64,000 bases of DNA. Source: Corynebacterium sp. NML140438. Lineage in GTDB: Bacteria > Actinomycetota > Actinomycetes > Mycobacteriales > Mycobacteriaceae. A program made the translations under genes and the position numbers. The notes under the pieces are model-generated. The model was given only the letters and a program-made list of their open reading frames with translations, did no database searches and had not been told where the DNA came from. The stretch lies in NCBI RefSeq assembly GCF_001875725.1, contig NZ_MLCQ01000017.1, positions 62,001 to 126,000 of the forward strand, read 5' to 3'. Position 1 is the first letter of the stretch, and each line of letters starts with the position of its first letter. Positions 18,538-27,939 of this stretch are shown here, piece by piece.

Positions 18538-20178
18538 CTACAGCAGACGAACCGCATTCGCGGACATACCAGCCCATCGAACTGGAGAAATTTGTACATT
18601 CTGACCAGCTTGAGGCGCTTCGATCATCATGCCATCGCCGAGATAAATCGCTACGTGTTGGCTACCGCCAGGACCCCAGAATAAGAGGTCGCCTCGCTGC
18701 GCTTCGCTCGGAGCCACCGGTGTTCCACGCTGATACTGGTAGCCTGTGTAGTGGGGCAGAGAAATACCAACGCCTGCGAAGGCGTAAAGCACAAGCCCGG
18801 AGCAGTCAAAACCAGACATGCTTCCACCGTTGACGCCAACGGTCGGGCCATTAGCGTCACCACCACCCCACACGTACGGTGTGCCGATCATAGCTTCAGC
18901 GCGCGCGATTACCGTCTCTACGGACGAAGAATTTGCCGGCGGCGCCAAAGTGGAGAGTATGTCATTCGTAATCGATTCGAATGTGCCCACCGCTGGGACG
19001 ACCTGGGACAGATCAGAAGTGGCAGAGTCTGGTTGGGCAGCAGCGGAATCTGCAGCGAGGACGCTATTAAGCCCCTGCGCGAAAGCAGCGATGACGTCGC
19101 TGGTACTCGACCCACCGTAAGGACTCACCGTTTCAGAATGGTCAGGCTGCGAAGACCCTACGAGAGCTTCTGCCGCTGCAATGCTCGCTGCTTGCGTCAG
19201 TAAATCAGTGACGTCGGTTCCTTCGGAATACTCGAGCTGTGGGGTATCAGATTGGTTGGAGACATCCACAAATCCTCCGGTGCGCTGTGCGGTATTGACC
19301 GCTTGAACAAGTGCCTGCTCATTTGGGGCATTTGCACCTGGGGCAATCTCATGTACCCGCTCTTCTACGGCGTCAAGAAGCTCAGGGGCCACTTCATATG
19401 GTTCTGCTGGTACATCTTGCACCTGCGGCTGTTGCGATGCCGAGTGACCAGACGTACCGCGTTCACGGGCGACGTCCTCTTCAACACTGTTCAGTTCGGC
19501 AGCAGCGATCTCACGTTCTTGGACGACCCCGTCGAGCTGGGTGGACAGAGAATCGAGCTCGGAACGGGTCGTGGCTTCGGCAATCGCTGCCTCCTCCGCT
19601 GCCTGCTGTGCCAGGTCACTCGCTTGGCGCTGAAGCGACTCGTCGTTCGCTGCTTCGAGGCGAGCTTGCTCGACTTCGGCTAATTTCTGTTGCTTCTCCT
19701 CACTGCGTTGACGGAGGAAAAGCGAGCGGTCCAAAACGTCCTTTTGCGACTGCTCGCCACCAAGCGACTGTAGCGGATTCCCACCAGTGGAATTACGGTA
19801 TTGCGATCGTGTCACAGCCGAAAGCTCAGCCCTTGCCTTCTCAACAGCGAGCTGCGACTGCTCCAAACGTCGCTTGGCCTCCTCAGCACCACGACGAGCT
19901 TGCTCAGAACGAGACTGGGCATCGTGCAAATCCACGAATGCACGGTTCGCCGCCTCTCGAAGCTCACCGATCTTGAGGTCTAACTCTGCAATCTCGGCCT
20001 GTGACGCTGACAGTTTGGCTACGAGATTGGACGCTGCGGACGGACCTCCAGGCGTAGCTACTGCGGGGGTCACAGGCGAGCTCAGTGACAAAGCCAAAGC
20101 AAAAGTGGTTGAACACGCAATGGTGCTGGACCAAACCTGGCGAGCACGCGAAGGCGTGCGCTTCGATGGGGTAACCAC
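18538..20178 (-). CDS. Secreted NlpC/P60 peptidoglycan endopeptidase (RipA/RipC-like)
   Basis: The 546-residue protein has a signal peptide (basic start, hydrophobic core, cleavage near PAVATPGG), a long coiled coil rich in Glu, Ala, Arg at about residues 45-220, a low-complexity linker, and a C-terminal NlpC/P60 domain. The catalytic Cys is in FDCSGLVLYAF near 456, and the His in SQHVAIYLGDG near 510. Such enzymes cut stem peptides and are needed for daughter-cell separation; the coiled coil usually holds the enzyme in check. I chose the GTG at 20178, which has GAGGAG seven bases upstream; the frame is open to 20340. Order with the Rv1476-family gene, acn and hemH matches C. glutamicum and in part M. 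tuberculosis. Confidence 0.92.
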   Translation of the reverse strand: MVTPSKRTPSRARQVWSSTIACSTTFALALSLSSPVTPAVATPGGPSAASNLVAKLSASQAEIAELDLKIGELREAANRAFVDLHDAQSRSEQARRGAEEAKRRLEQSQLAVEKARAELSAVTRSQYRNSTGGNPLQSLGGEQSQKDVLDRSLFLRQRSEEKQQKLAEVEQARLEAANDESLQRQASDLAQQAAEEAAIAEATTRSELDSLSTQLDGVVQEREIAAAELNSVEEDVARERGTSGHSASQQPQVQDVPAEPYEVAPELLDAVEERVHEIAPGANAPNEQALVQAVNTAQRTGGFVDVSNQSDTPQLEYSEGTDVTDLLTQAASIAAAEALVGSSQPDHSETVSPYGGSSTSDVIAAFAQGLNSVLAADSAAAQPDSATSDLSQVVPAVGTFESITNDILSTLAPPANSSSVETVIARAEAMIGTPYVWGGGDANGPTVGVNGGSMSGFDCSGLVLYAFAGVGISLPHYTGYQYQRGTPVAPSEAQRGDLLFWGPGGSQHVAIYLGDGMMIEAPQAGQNVQISPVRWAGMSANAVRLL

Positions 20179-20634
20179 GAAGGTGCTCCTCACGCCGCAC
20201 GCAGCTTGAAGGCACGCAGAATCACCCACCGTGTTCGCCAGCGAGTGACTAGCTCGCGTGAAAGCGCGCACGACTTTCGAGGACTCCACCCGCCGAGGCA
20301 AGTGCGGCTCTGTTAAATCGACTACTGAAAACCGCCTCATCGTTGTGAGCGCCGCAAAACTGCAACGTGGTTTGACTGAACCACGCGCGTTCTAGGTCAG
20401 TGCAATCTCCTTGACTAGAGGGTTGCAACGGATACGTATGCGACACACCTCAACTCTTGAGGCAACAAATAAACCATACGACACTTAATCAATTTGTTAC
20501 ACAAACTTTATCTCCAGTAACAGAAGTTAAGCTTTTTCACTTGACGGCCAGTGCCTTGACCTGGAGCTCCCCGGTCGCAGGTGATTAAATGTGATTATGG
20601 TTACACCAAGGCGAGGTTTTGAATGGTCAAGTAT
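20179..20634. other. 456-bp upstream region of the NlpC/P60 gene
   Basis: No gene is supported. On the minus strand the leader holds a perfect hairpin CGTGGTT-N6-AACCACG at 20366-20385 and a second stem GCGAG-N7-CTCGC near 20238-20254. A GTTACA/GTAACA pair occurs near 20510-20530. Long leaders before this gene class sometimes carry a c-di-AMP (ydaO) riboswitch, but I could not align that motif here. Confidence 0.4.
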
Positions 20635-21120
20635 TTAAACTTGACGAAAATTTTGGGCTACGGTCACACAGCAGGCGACTATGAGCACTGCGGCTACGGC
20701 CAGGAGCGCTAACGGCCAGCTGAGCTGTTGGGAGGATGCTTCCTGGAGAAATCTCGTAACCCCATCCTCATAATTGGGCGCTTGTACGGCGGCGATCTGT
20801 CCGGCCTCTAGCGCGGACCGATGAAACTCCTCAGATGTGGCGATGGCGACTTCCGGGGTGCGAATGTAGATGGTTTCGATCCCCGTGGCGAGATGCAAGT
20901 CCTGCGCAAGATCCCGCAAATTGGGTACGTGAGGCGGAGTGGAGTCGAGGAAAACCAGTCCTACGTTTACGTCGGATTTTTCGTGAGCACTCTCTAGGGC
21001 TGTGACCAAAGATCGCTTGAGCGCAATCGTCTCATCGTTAATGGTTTCGAATGCAATGCCGTCAATGTTGAGCTGTTCTACAAGGCTTTCGAATCTTGGG
21101 TCAGGGTTTTGATACTGCAT
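20635..21120 (-). CDS. Rv1476-family membrane protein
   Basis: The 161-residue protein has a cytosolic or exported alpha/beta domain that contains VGLVFLDSTPPHVPNLRDLA and YIRTPEVAIATSEEF, and a single C-terminal membrane helix, [20 protein letters not shown], with a short tail. It is the counterpart of C. glutamicum cg1736 and M. tuberculosis Rv1476, always beside the NlpC/P60 gene and acn. The partnership with the wall hydrolase suggests a role in its control or placement, but that is inference. It is divergent from acn with a 290-bp shared upstream region. Confidence 0.82.
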   Translation of the reverse strand: MQYQNPDPRFESLVEQLNIDGIAFETINDETIALKRSLVTALESAHEKSDVNVGLVFLDSTPPHVPNLRDLAQDLHLATGIETIYIRTPEVAIATSEEFHRSALEAGQIAAVQAPNYEDGVTRFLQEASSQQLSWPLALLAVAAVLIVACCVTVAQNFRQV

Positions 21121-21293
21121 GGCTCGGATTCATCCCTCTGTGGTTGGTTTAGTGGCCCATTTTATCCAGTCGTGCCGTATTGACCCGTGACTCCCCCGTA
21201 TTGACGTTTCCAACCCTACCGCCCATGCGGATCGTGCCCCGAATGGGGGGATTCGGTTGAATTCTCCCGAAAATAACACTGTTGAGCAACAAA

Positions 21294-21316
21294 CATTACA
21301 TCCGTACTGTTATCAT
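21294..21316 (+). promoter_or_regulatory. AcnR operator and acn -10 element
   Basis: CATTACATCCGTACTG at 21294-21309 matches the corynebacterial AcnR consensus CAGNACnnncGTACTG at all defined positions but one (G to T). TATCAT at 21311-21316 is a fitting -10, which would place the operator at about -28 to -13 from the start of transcription, as described for C. glutamicum acn. Confidence 0.78.
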
Positions 21317-21410
21317 CGGGACGTATAGGCGGCTAATCGCATATCTTTGAGGTTAGCCGTTTGGACCTTGTTCCAACTTATCTGGTTTACGACAAGAAAC
21401 GGAGCTTACT

Positions 21411-24191
21411 GTGACCGAAAGCAAGAACTCCTTCAATGCCAAGAAGTCGCTTCAGGTCGGCGAAAAGTCCTATGACTACTTCGCGCTTGATGCGGTTGAA
21501 GGCATGGAGAAACTTCCATACTCCCTCAAGGTTCTTGGTGAAAACCTTCTTCGCACTGAGGACGGGAAGAATGTCACCAAGAAGCACATCGAGGCAATCG
21601 CGAACTGGGACCCGGATGCTGAGCCATCTGTAGAGATTCAGTTCACGCCGGCTCGCGTTCTGATGCAGGACTTTACCGGCGTTCCTTGTGTTGTTGACTT
21701 GGCTACGATGCGTGAAGCAGTCTCGACACTCGGTGGCGATCCTGATCAGGTGAACCCGCTGAACCCTGCTGAGATGGTCATTGACCACTCGGTGATTATC
21801 GAAGCCTTTGGTTCCACCAACGCGCTTGATAAGAACGTGGCAATTGAGTACCAGCGCAACGAAGAGCGCTACCAGTTCTTGCGCTGGGGCGCGGAGAACT
21901 TCTCAAACTTCCGCGTTGTTCCACCAGGAACCGGTATCGTTCACCAGGTCAACATTGAGTACCTTTCCCGCGTTGTATTCGATAATGACGGCGTTGCATA
22001 CCCAGATACGTGTATCGGTACCGACTCCCACACCACCATGGAGAACGGCCTTGGCATTTTGGGCTGGGGCGTTGGCGGCATCGAAGCTGAAGCTGCAATG
22101 CTTGGCCAGCCCGTCTCGATGTTGATTCCACGTGTGGTTGGTTTCAAGCTCACTGGTGAAATTCCCGCCGGCGTCACCGCAACTGATGTCGTGCTGACCA
22201 TCACCGAAATGCTCCGTGAGCACGGTGTCGTCCAGAAGTTTGTTGAGTTCTACGGCAATGGTGTGAAGCAGATCCCGCTTGCAAACCGCGCAACAATCGG
22301 CAACATGTCGCCGGAGTTCGGTTCCACCTGTGCAATCTTCCCGATCGATGAAGAGACCATTAACTACCTCCATCTCACGGGTCGTTCCCAGGAGGATATC
22401 GACCGCGTGGAGGCATACGCCAAGGCACAGGGAATGTGGCTGGAGCAGGACGCTCCTGAAGCCAAGTACTCAGAGTACCTGGAGCTTGACCTGTCGACGG
22501 TAGTGCCGTCGATCGCCGGTCCGAAGCGTCCACAGGACCGCATCCTCTTGTCCGAGTCTAAGGAGACATTCCGTAAGCAGCTGCCGGACTACAACGACGC
22601 TGGTGACAAAACTTTCGAGCCGGTTCGCGCAGCCAAGGTTGATACGGTTGATTTCAACCAGTCCTGGCCAGCAAACGGTGAATCCGCTGCGGCGGGCGCT
22701 GAGGGACGCGCTTCGAAGCCAGTGATCGTTGAATCTCCGCAAGGTGGCGAGTACACCCTTGACCACGGCATGGTAGCGATCGCAGCGATCACTTCGTGCA
22801 CCAACACCTCCAACCCTTCGGTGATGGTTGGCGCTGCACTGCTCGCGCGCAAGGCGGCAGAAAAGGGCCTGAAGGCAAAGCCATGGGTTAAGACGATCAT
22901 GGCTCCTGGCTCCCAGGTCGTCGACGGTTACTATGAGCGTGCTGACCTTTGGAAGGATCTCGAGGCCGTCGGCTTTTACCTCACTGGCTTCGGCTGTGCA
23001 TCCTGCATCGGTAACTCTGGTCCTCTTCCTACGGAAGTTTCCGACGCCATCAATGAGTACGACCTGACCGCTACGGCAGTACTGTCCGGCAACCGTAACT
23101 TCGAGGGTCGCATTTCGCCTGACGTGAAGATGAATTACCTGGCATCGCCTCTGCTCGTCATCGCTTACTCCATCGCGGGTACGATGGACTTCGATTTCGA
23201 GACGCAACCTCTCGGTCAGGACCAGGACGGCAACGACGTCTTCCTGAAGGATGTATGGCCTTCCACTGAGGAGATTGAGTCCACTATCGCCGGCACGATC
23301 TCCCGTGAGATGTACGAGGCTGACTACGCTGACGTCTTCAAGGGCGACAAGCAGTGGCAGGAACTCGATATCCCAACCGGCAAGACCTTCGAGTGGAACG
23401 ACGATTCCACCTACATCCGCAAGGCTCCGTACTTCGACGGAATGCCGGCAGAGCCAAACGATGTCGCCGACATTAAGGGGGCCCGCGTACTTGCCAAGCT
23501 GGGCGACTCTGTGACGACGGACCACATCTCCCCTGCTTCGTCCATTAAGCCTGGAACGCCTGCCGCAAACTACCTGGATGCGAATGGCGTGAAGCGTCAG
23601 GACTACAACTCCTTCGGCTCCCGTCGCGGTAACCATGAAGTTATGGTCCGGGGTACGTTCGCGAACATTCGTCTTCGCAACGAGCTCGTCGAGGATGCCG
23701 GTGGCTACACTCGTGACTTCACTCAGGAGGGCTCGCCACAGGCATTCATCTACGATGCAGCGCAGAACTACGAAGCCGCTGGTATTCCGCTCGTTGTCCT
23801 GGCGGGTAAGGAATACGGTACCGGGTCTTCCCGTGACTGGGCTGCCAAGGGCACGAAGCTGCTCGGCGTCCGTGCTGTCATCGCCGAATCCTTCGAGCGT
23901 ATTCACCGTTCGAACCTCATCGGCATGGGCGTGTTGCCTCTGCAGTTCCCTGCAGGCAAGTCGCACGCCTCGCTCGGTCTCGACGGCACTGAGACGATTT
24001 CCATCAGCGGCATCACGGCGTTCAACGAAAACGGTACAATCCCTGAGACCGTTCGTGTTTCCGCAGAGAAGGACTCCGGCGAAACGGTTGAATTTGATGC
24101 TGTTGTCCGCGTAGATACACCAGGTGAGGCTGAGTACTACCGCCACGGTGGTATTCTTCAGTACGTCCTGCGCCAGATGGTCAAGAACTAA
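21411..24191 (+). CDS. acn: Aconitate hydratase A
   Basis: Aconitase interconverts citrate and isocitrate in the TCA cycle using a 4Fe-4S cluster. The 926-residue monomer is of the AcnA/IRP type. Cluster ligands are Cys463 in SCTNTSNP and Cys529 and Cys532 in [10 protein letters not shown]. The C-terminal swivel domain has [16 protein letters not shown] with substrate-binding residues. The GTG at 21411 follows a GGAG site. AcnR, encoded next, represses the gene; an operator-like site lies at 21294. Two CCCCC/GGGGGG runs upstream (near 21194 and 21245) could serve RamA, which controls acn in C. glutamicum. Confidence 0.98.
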   Translation: MTESKNSFNAKKSLQVGEKSYDYFALDAVEGMEKLPYSLKVLGENLLRTEDGKNVTKKHIEAIANWDPDAEPSVEIQFTPARVLMQDFTGVPCVVDLATMREAVSTLGGDPDQVNPLNPAEMVIDHSVIIEAFGSTNALDKNVAIEYQRNEERYQFLRWGAENFSNFRVVPPGTGIVHQVNIEYLSRVVFDNDGVAYPDTCIGTDSHTTMENGLGILGWGVGGIEAEAAMLGQPVSMLIPRVVGFKLTGEIPAGVTATDVVLTITEMLREHGVVQKFVEFYGNGVKQIPLANRATIGNMSPEFGSTCAIFPIDEETINYLHLTGRSQEDIDRVEAYAKAQGMWLEQDAPEAKYSEYLELDLSTVVPSIAGPKRPQDRILLSESKETFRKQLPDYNDAGDKTFEPVRAAKVDTVDFNQSWPANGESAAAGAEGRASKPVIVESPQGGEYTLDHGMVAIAAITSCTNTSNPSVMVGAALLARKAAEKGLKAKPWVKTIMAPGSQVVDGYYERADLWKDLEAVGFYLTGFGCASCIGNSGPLPTEVSDAINEYDLTATAVLSGNRNFEGRISPDVKMNYLASPLLVIAYSIAGTMDFDFETQPLGQDQDGNDVFLKDVWPSTEEIESTIAGTISREMYEADYADVFKGDKQWQELDIPTGKTFEWNDDSTYIRKAPYFDGMPAEPNDVADIKGARVLAKLGDSVTTDHISPASSIKPGTPAANYLDANGVKRQDYNSFGSRRGNHEVMVRGTFANIRLRNELVEDAGGYTRDFTQEGSPQAFIYDAAQNYEAAGIPLVVLAGKEYGTGSSRDWAAKGTKLLGVRAVIAESFERIHRSNLIGMGVLPLQFPAGKSHASLGLDGTETISISGITAFNENGTIPETVRVSAEKDSGETVEFDAVVRVDTPGEAEYYRHGGILQYVLRQMVKN

Positions 24192-24211
24192 CACCGCAGC
24201 TGCGTAATATG

Positions 24212-24263
24212 CTTGAGGGGTCTCCGCGTCATGTGGCGGCCCCTTAAGTCTTTCTTTTTCTTC
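24212..24263 (+). terminator. Terminator after acn
   Basis: CTTGAGGGG (24212-24220) pairs with CCCCTTAAG (24240-24248) with one G-T wobble, CCGC/GCGG extends the inner stem, and a pyrimidine tract TCTTTCTTTTTCTTC follows. acnR is therefore likely to depend partly on its own promoter or readthrough. Confidence 0.82.
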
Positions 24264-24304
24264 TATGTATGCATTTACTTGCTCGAAAGGTTGAGCGTCT
24301 GACT

Positions 24305-24868
24305 ATGCCGATCATTAGTGATACAGAGCTCGCGCGGCGTCGCAAAGAAATCTTGGATGCATCCAGGGCATGCTTCGCCAAGTACGGGTTTGAAGGGGCT
24401 ACTGTAGCTCGTTTGGAAAAGGCTACTGGCAAGACGCGGGGTGCTATCTTTCATCACTTTGTAGATAAAGAGACGCTGTTTCTGGCCATTGCGAGTGAAG
24501 ACGCTGAACGCCAAGCCGAGGTGGTGAGTCGGCAGGGCCTTGTCGAGGTCATGCATGATCTTTTGCAGCACCCCGAAGACAACGACTGGTTTGTGACGCG
24601 TTCAGAAATCGTTCGGAAGCTCCGCACGGATCCAATGTTTGAAGAACGGTGGAGGAAGCATCAAGAAGTGCTTGATGAGGCCGTACGAAAGAGGCTTGAA
24701 TCGAACACGGCTATGCGGAAAGATGTGCCGATTGAAGTGATGCAAACCTATCTAGAAACTGTTCTGGAAGGGTTCATCATCAAGTTGGCTGCAGGCGAAC
24801 CGCCAGCACAATTGGAAGCAATGCTTGACGTTGTCGAGCAGTCTGTTCGTTCTTCGGTTTCTGGCTAG
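24305..24868 (+). CDS. acnR: TetR-family repressor of aconitase
   Basis: AcnR represses acn in corynebacteria and responds to citrate with magnesium (known from C. glutamicum). The N-terminal TetR helix-turn-helix reads FEGATVARLEKATGKTRGAI and FHHFVDKETLFLAIA, nearly the same as the known protein, and the ligand domain ends with VPIEVMQTYLETVLEGFI. At 187 residues the length is right. I chose the ATG at 24305, giving MPIISDTELARRR; the ATG at 24269 adds 12 residues with no family match. The nearest AAGG is too far for a good ribosome site. A GATase-like gene follows by 26 bases. Confidence 0.95.
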   Translation: MPIISDTELARRRKEILDASRACFAKYGFEGATVARLEKATGKTRGAIFHHFVDKETLFLAIASEDAERQAEVVSRQGLVEVMHDLLQHPEDNDWFVTRSEIVRKLRTDPMFEERWRKHQEVLDEAVRKRLESNTAMRKDVPIEVMQTYLETVLEGFIIKLAAGEPPAQLEAMLDVVEQSVRSSVSG

Positions 24869-24894
24869 CTACCGGGAGATATAGACTGTTCGTC

Positions 24895-25623
24895 ATGTCT
24901 AAGTTGCTTTTAGTATCGCTGCGAAATGGTGAGATCGGTGATGATGTTGCCCAGGCCGAGTACAACGACGTGCTCAAAGCAACGAAGATGGATCAGTCGG
25001 CTATAGAGCTCTGCCACATCTCCGACGAACATGCTCAGCTGAGTTCGTTGGACTCAGTGAACGGCGTAATCGTTGGGGGTTGCTCCCTAAACGTCTCAGA
25101 TGATCACACCTCTGCATGGGCACAGCATGTTGATGCCGTGCTCACTGAGGTGGTGGAATCTGGAAAACCTGTGTTTTTTGTTTGTTTTGGTACGAGTTGG
25201 CTAGTGCACTACCTCGGCGGGAGTATCGTGCGCACGCACCCTGAGGACTCCGGCCCGACTCAAGTAGCGCTTTCTGATGCTGGCAAACGCGACGCCCTCC
25301 TTCAGGGAATCCCGCAGAGCTTCACTGCGCTAACTGGGCACACGGAGAATCCTGATGAGACCGCTCTCCCGCCCTCTCTCGAAGTATTGGCAGTGGGGAG
25401 CAGCTGCCCAGTGCAAATGGTCCGCTACGGCGATCATGTTTGGGCGACGCAGTTTCACGCAGAGATGGACGCTCAAGCAATGCAGACTCGCATGGATTTC
25501 TTTGCTGATTACGGGTATTTCTCACCGGAGGACTATGACGCGATCGTGAAGGGACTCCCCCTTCACGACGTATCGTGGGCAAACAGGATTTTGGAATCAT
25601 TTGCGCAGTACTGCGCGGGTTGA
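24895..25623 (+). CDS. Class I glutamine amidotransferase-like protein
   Basis: The 242-residue protein is a stand-alone GATase domain, as in C. glutamicum cg1739 beside acnR. The nucleophile elbow is VFFVCFGTSWLVHYLGG (family: CFGxQ), and the catalytic dyad partners appear in TQFHAEMD (family: HPE), so Cys, His and Glu are all kept although flanking residues differ. It is a GuaA N-terminal-like fold. It may release ammonia from glutamine or a gamma-glutamyl compound; the acceptor is unknown. It lies in the acn-acnR run, possibly cotranscribed with acnR. Confidence 0.87.
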   Translation: MSKLLLVSLRNGEIGDDVAQAEYNDVLKATKMDQSAIELCHISDEHAQLSSLDSVNGVIVGGCSLNVSDDHTSAWAQHVDAVLTEVVESGKPVFFVCFGTSWLVHYLGGSIVRTHPEDSGPTQVALSDAGKRDALLQGIPQSFTALTGHTENPDETALPPSLEVLAVGSSCPVQMVRYGDHVWATQFHAEMDAQAMQTRMDFFADYGYFSPEDYDAIVKGLPLHDVSWANRILESFAQYCAG

Positions 25624-25662
25624 ATAGATGCAACGGGTTTTCGGTAGCTACAATTCCTTTCT

Positions 25663-25932
25663 ATGCATGCAATCATCACAACCACCGGTAAAGACCGTGT
25701 AGGCATTATCGCAGGCGTTGCCATCGCTGCAGCAGAGGTAAACCTCAATATCGTAGATGTGTCCCAGACGCTCATGGATGACTTTTTCACCATGATCATG
25801 CGCGTGGAACTCCCCGAAGGCGAAGTGAACATGGAGTCGCTCCAGAACCATCTCTCGGCGGCTGGTGAATCGCTGGGCGTCGTCGTCCGGATTCAGTCAG
25901 AAGAGCTGTTCACCGCTATGAATGAAATCTAA
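25663..25932 (+). CDS. ACT domain protein (UPF0237)
   Basis: An 89-residue single ACT domain: HAIITTTGKDRVGIIAGVAI followed by NLNIVDVSQTLMDDFFTMIM and the second beta-alpha-beta half. ACT domains bind amino acids and regulate enzymes. UPF0237 proteins are nearly always encoded just before a UPF0210 gene, as here with a 12-bp gap, so it is probably the regulatory subunit of that partner. Confidence 0.93.
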   Translation: MHAIITTTGKDRVGIIAGVAIAAAEVNLNIVDVSQTLMDDFFTMIMRVELPEGEVNMESLQNHLSAAGESLGVVVRIQSEELFTAMNEI

Positions 25933-25944
25933 GGAGACACCGCT

Positions 25945-27315
25945 GTGGCTGTAGATTTTGATTTCAAGTCCCAACATATTCTTGACGTCATCAAAATGAT
26001 CGAGGACTATCGGCTGGATATTCGTACAGTCACGATGGGAATCTCGCTCATCGGCTGTACACGCCCTACCATGGACGCAACGTGCCAGGCGGTCTACGAC
26101 CGTGTTACGACACAGGCTGCCCGGCTTGTAGAGGTATGCGAGGGTATCGAGCGCGAACTCGGAATCCCGATCGTGAACAAGCGGGTTTCTGTCTCCCCCA
26201 TCGCTCTGGTGGCAGCTGGGGTGGACGGCAACCCCGTAGACATTGCAAAGGCGCTTGATAAAGCCGCTAGCGAGTTGGGGGTCAACTTCGTTGGGGGCTA
26301 CTCGGCACTTGTCGAAAAGGGAGCCACAACCTCTGACATGCGACTCATCGAGTCCATTCCAGAGGCCTTAACCGTTACGGACAACGTGTGTAGTTCGGTG
26401 AACATTGCTACTTCTCGCGCTGGTATCAATATGGATGCTGTCGCGAAGATGGGGCGCGTCGTAAAGCAAGCAGCGGAGCTGACCAAGGACCGTTCCTCAA
26501 TCGCGTGCGCGAAGTTGGTGGTGTTCGCTAATGCTGTGGGCGACAACCCGTTTATGGCCGGTGCTTTCCATGGTATCGAGGAACCGGACGCGGTTGTTTC
26601 AGTTGGTGTATCAGGGCCTGGTGTCGTCGACAATGCGATTCAGCGTCTCGGAAAAGCCAGCTTGAATGAGGTAGCTGAAGAAATCAAGAAGGCTGCATTC
26701 AAGATCACTCGTGCAGGCCAGCTGGTCGGAAATCTCGCTTCAGAGCGCCTTGGGGTCCCGTTCGGCATCGTCGATCTCTCCTTGGCGCCGACTGCCGAGG
26801 TTGGAGACTCAGTTGCGCACATTCTGGAGCACATGGGGTTGGAGCAAGTGGGCACGCACGGCACAACCGCTGCGCTCGCGCTTCTTAACGATGCCGTCAA
26901 AAAAGGTGGCATGATGGCATGCTCGCGTGTTGGCGGGCTTTCGGGTTCCTTTATTCCGGTCTCTGAGGATAAAGGCATGATCGATGCAGTACGCGCAGGT
27001 TCGATTTCCATGGACAAGCTCGAGGCCATGACCTCGATCTGCTCCGTTGGTTTCGATATGATCGCCATCCCTGGCGACACCTCCGCGGAGACCATCGCAG
27101 GGATGATCGCTGATGAGGCCGCAATCGGCGTCATGAACCATAAGACCACCGCAGCGCGCCTCATCCCGGTCCCTGGCACCAAGCCGGGTGACGAGGTAAA
27201 CTTCGGCGGCCTGCTCGGCTACGCGCCGGTCATCCCGGTCAACACTAAGAGCAGCGCGGAAATGATCCAGCGCGGGGGCTTCATCCCGGCGCCAGTGCAC
27301 GGATTTAGGAATTAG
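25945..27315 (+). CDS. UPF0210 (DUF711, PFL-like) protein
   Basis: The 456-residue protein belongs to a widely conserved family without an assigned reaction, structurally related to glycyl-radical pyruvate formate-lyase folds. Recognisable parts are [60 protein letters not shown], and the highly conserved [20 protein letters not shown]. The GTG at 25945 follows an AAGGAG. It forms a two-gene unit with the ACT-domain protein, suggesting an amino-acid-responsive enzyme. No glycyl radical activase is nearby. The last gene before the decayed MerR region. Confidence 0.94.
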   Translation: MAVDFDFKSQHILDVIKMIEDYRLDIRTVTMGISLIGCTRPTMDATCQAVYDRVTTQAARLVEVCEGIERELGIPIVNKRVSVSPIALVAAGVDGNPVDIAKALDKAASELGVNFVGGYSALVEKGATTSDMRLIESIPEALTVTDNVCSSVNIATSRAGINMDAVAKMGRVVKQAAELTKDRSSIACAKLVVFANAVGDNPFMAGAFHGIEEPDAVVSVGVSGPGVVDNAIQRLGKASLNEVAEEIKKAAFKITRAGQLVGNLASERLGVPFGIVDLSLAPTAEVGDSVAHILEHMGLEQVGTHGTTAALALLNDAVKKGGMMACSRVGGLSGSFIPVSEDKGMIDAVRAGSISMDKLEAMTSICSVGFDMIAIPGDTSAETIAGMIADEAAIGVMNHKTTAARLIPVPGTKPGDEVNFGGLLGYAPVIPVNTKSSAEMIQRGGFIPAPVHGFRN

Positions 27316-27327
27316 AGCGCGATTACC

Positions 27328-27358
27328 TTGACCCTCACATTGTGTGAGGGTTTAGGTT
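27328..27358 (+). promoter_or_regulatory. MerR-type promoter/operator
   Basis: The -35 TTGACC (27328-27333) and -10 TAGGTT (27353-27358) are 19 bases apart. The spacer contains a perfect dyad, CCCTCACA-TTG-TGTGAGGG (27332-27350). An over-long spacer with a centred dyad is the hallmark of promoters twisted by MerR-family regulators. The predicted transcript start coincides with the GTG at 27366. Confidence 0.8.
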
Positions 27359-27365
27359 TGGAGGC

Positions 27366-27939
27366 GTGAAGATTTCAGATGTTGCCGCGGCGGGCGTGCC
27401 CTAGCGGGCCTGGATAGCCGCATCGTCCACTTGCAGCAGCAGCGGAAAAGGCTGTCCATGCTTGCCGCGCACCCCGCGGGCGCACCGGGGGCGAGCAGGG
27501 CAGCGGCGGTGGCGGCTGTCCATGCTTGCCGCGCACCCCGCGGGCGCACCGGAGGATATCCGAGAAGCATTGCGTGGAGTGTTCATCGACCCGCAAGCGC
27601 TCCACCGCGAGCTGGACGGGTGGGATCTCATGGGGCTAACGGGGGTTGCTACGGCCGCCCTGTGGAAGCAGCTCCGTACAAAACCTCAACGATCCGGAGT
27701 GCGTCGAGACAGCACACGACGCCGAGAAACTCTGGGAGGACCTCGGGGAAATGGGGCCGCGAGACAGCAAAGTGGCTCAAATCGGCGCGCGCATTCGCGA
27801 ACTGCTTCCCCACGGGCTACTCCGCGGGATTCTCCCCGCCCTGCGGCCTGGAGACGTTTATCTCGGTGTGCACGATGTGCCGACGCAGGGTGCGCAGCGA
27901 CTCGTGCTGCAGGTGTTGGCGGAGGGGTTCGATGGATAG
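27366..27939 (+). pseudogene. Decayed MerR-like regulator gene
   Basis: The frame from GTG 27366 gives VKISDVAAAGVP, a MerR-type N-terminus, then hits a stop at 27402. The rest of the helix-turn-helix is missing. A second frame reads LAGLDSRIVHLQQQRKRL, like the MerR dimerisation helix, then MLAAHPAGAP. After a 64-bp duplication the sense continues as EDIREALRGVFIDPQALHRE in another frame, and after an A-rich shift near 27680 as NLNDPECVETAHDAEKLWED to the stop at 27937. The MerR-type promoter just upstream supports the identity. The C-terminal effector part is not one I can name. Base composition is richer in G and C than neighbouring genes. Confidence 0.68.
27450..27552 (+). repeat. Pair of 39-bp direct repeats
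   Basis: Copies at 27450-27488 and 27514-27552 are identical, with 25 bp between them (period 64). Each holds CCGCGCACCCCGCGGGCGCA. Because 64 is not a multiple of three, the duplication shifts frame inside the MerR-like gene; removing one unit rejoins the two coding segments. A simple slippage or recombination duplication is the likeliest origin. Confidence 0.93.

Noticed and set aside
20179-20634. c-di-AMP (ydaO) riboswitch before the NlpC/P60 gene
   Set aside because: Expected from relatives, but I could not line up the conserved core by eye; kept only as an item to test.
22470-24194. 574-codon open frame antisense to acn
   Set aside because: It lies wholly opposite aconitase, whose protein is certain; the open frame comes from codon bias on the other strand.
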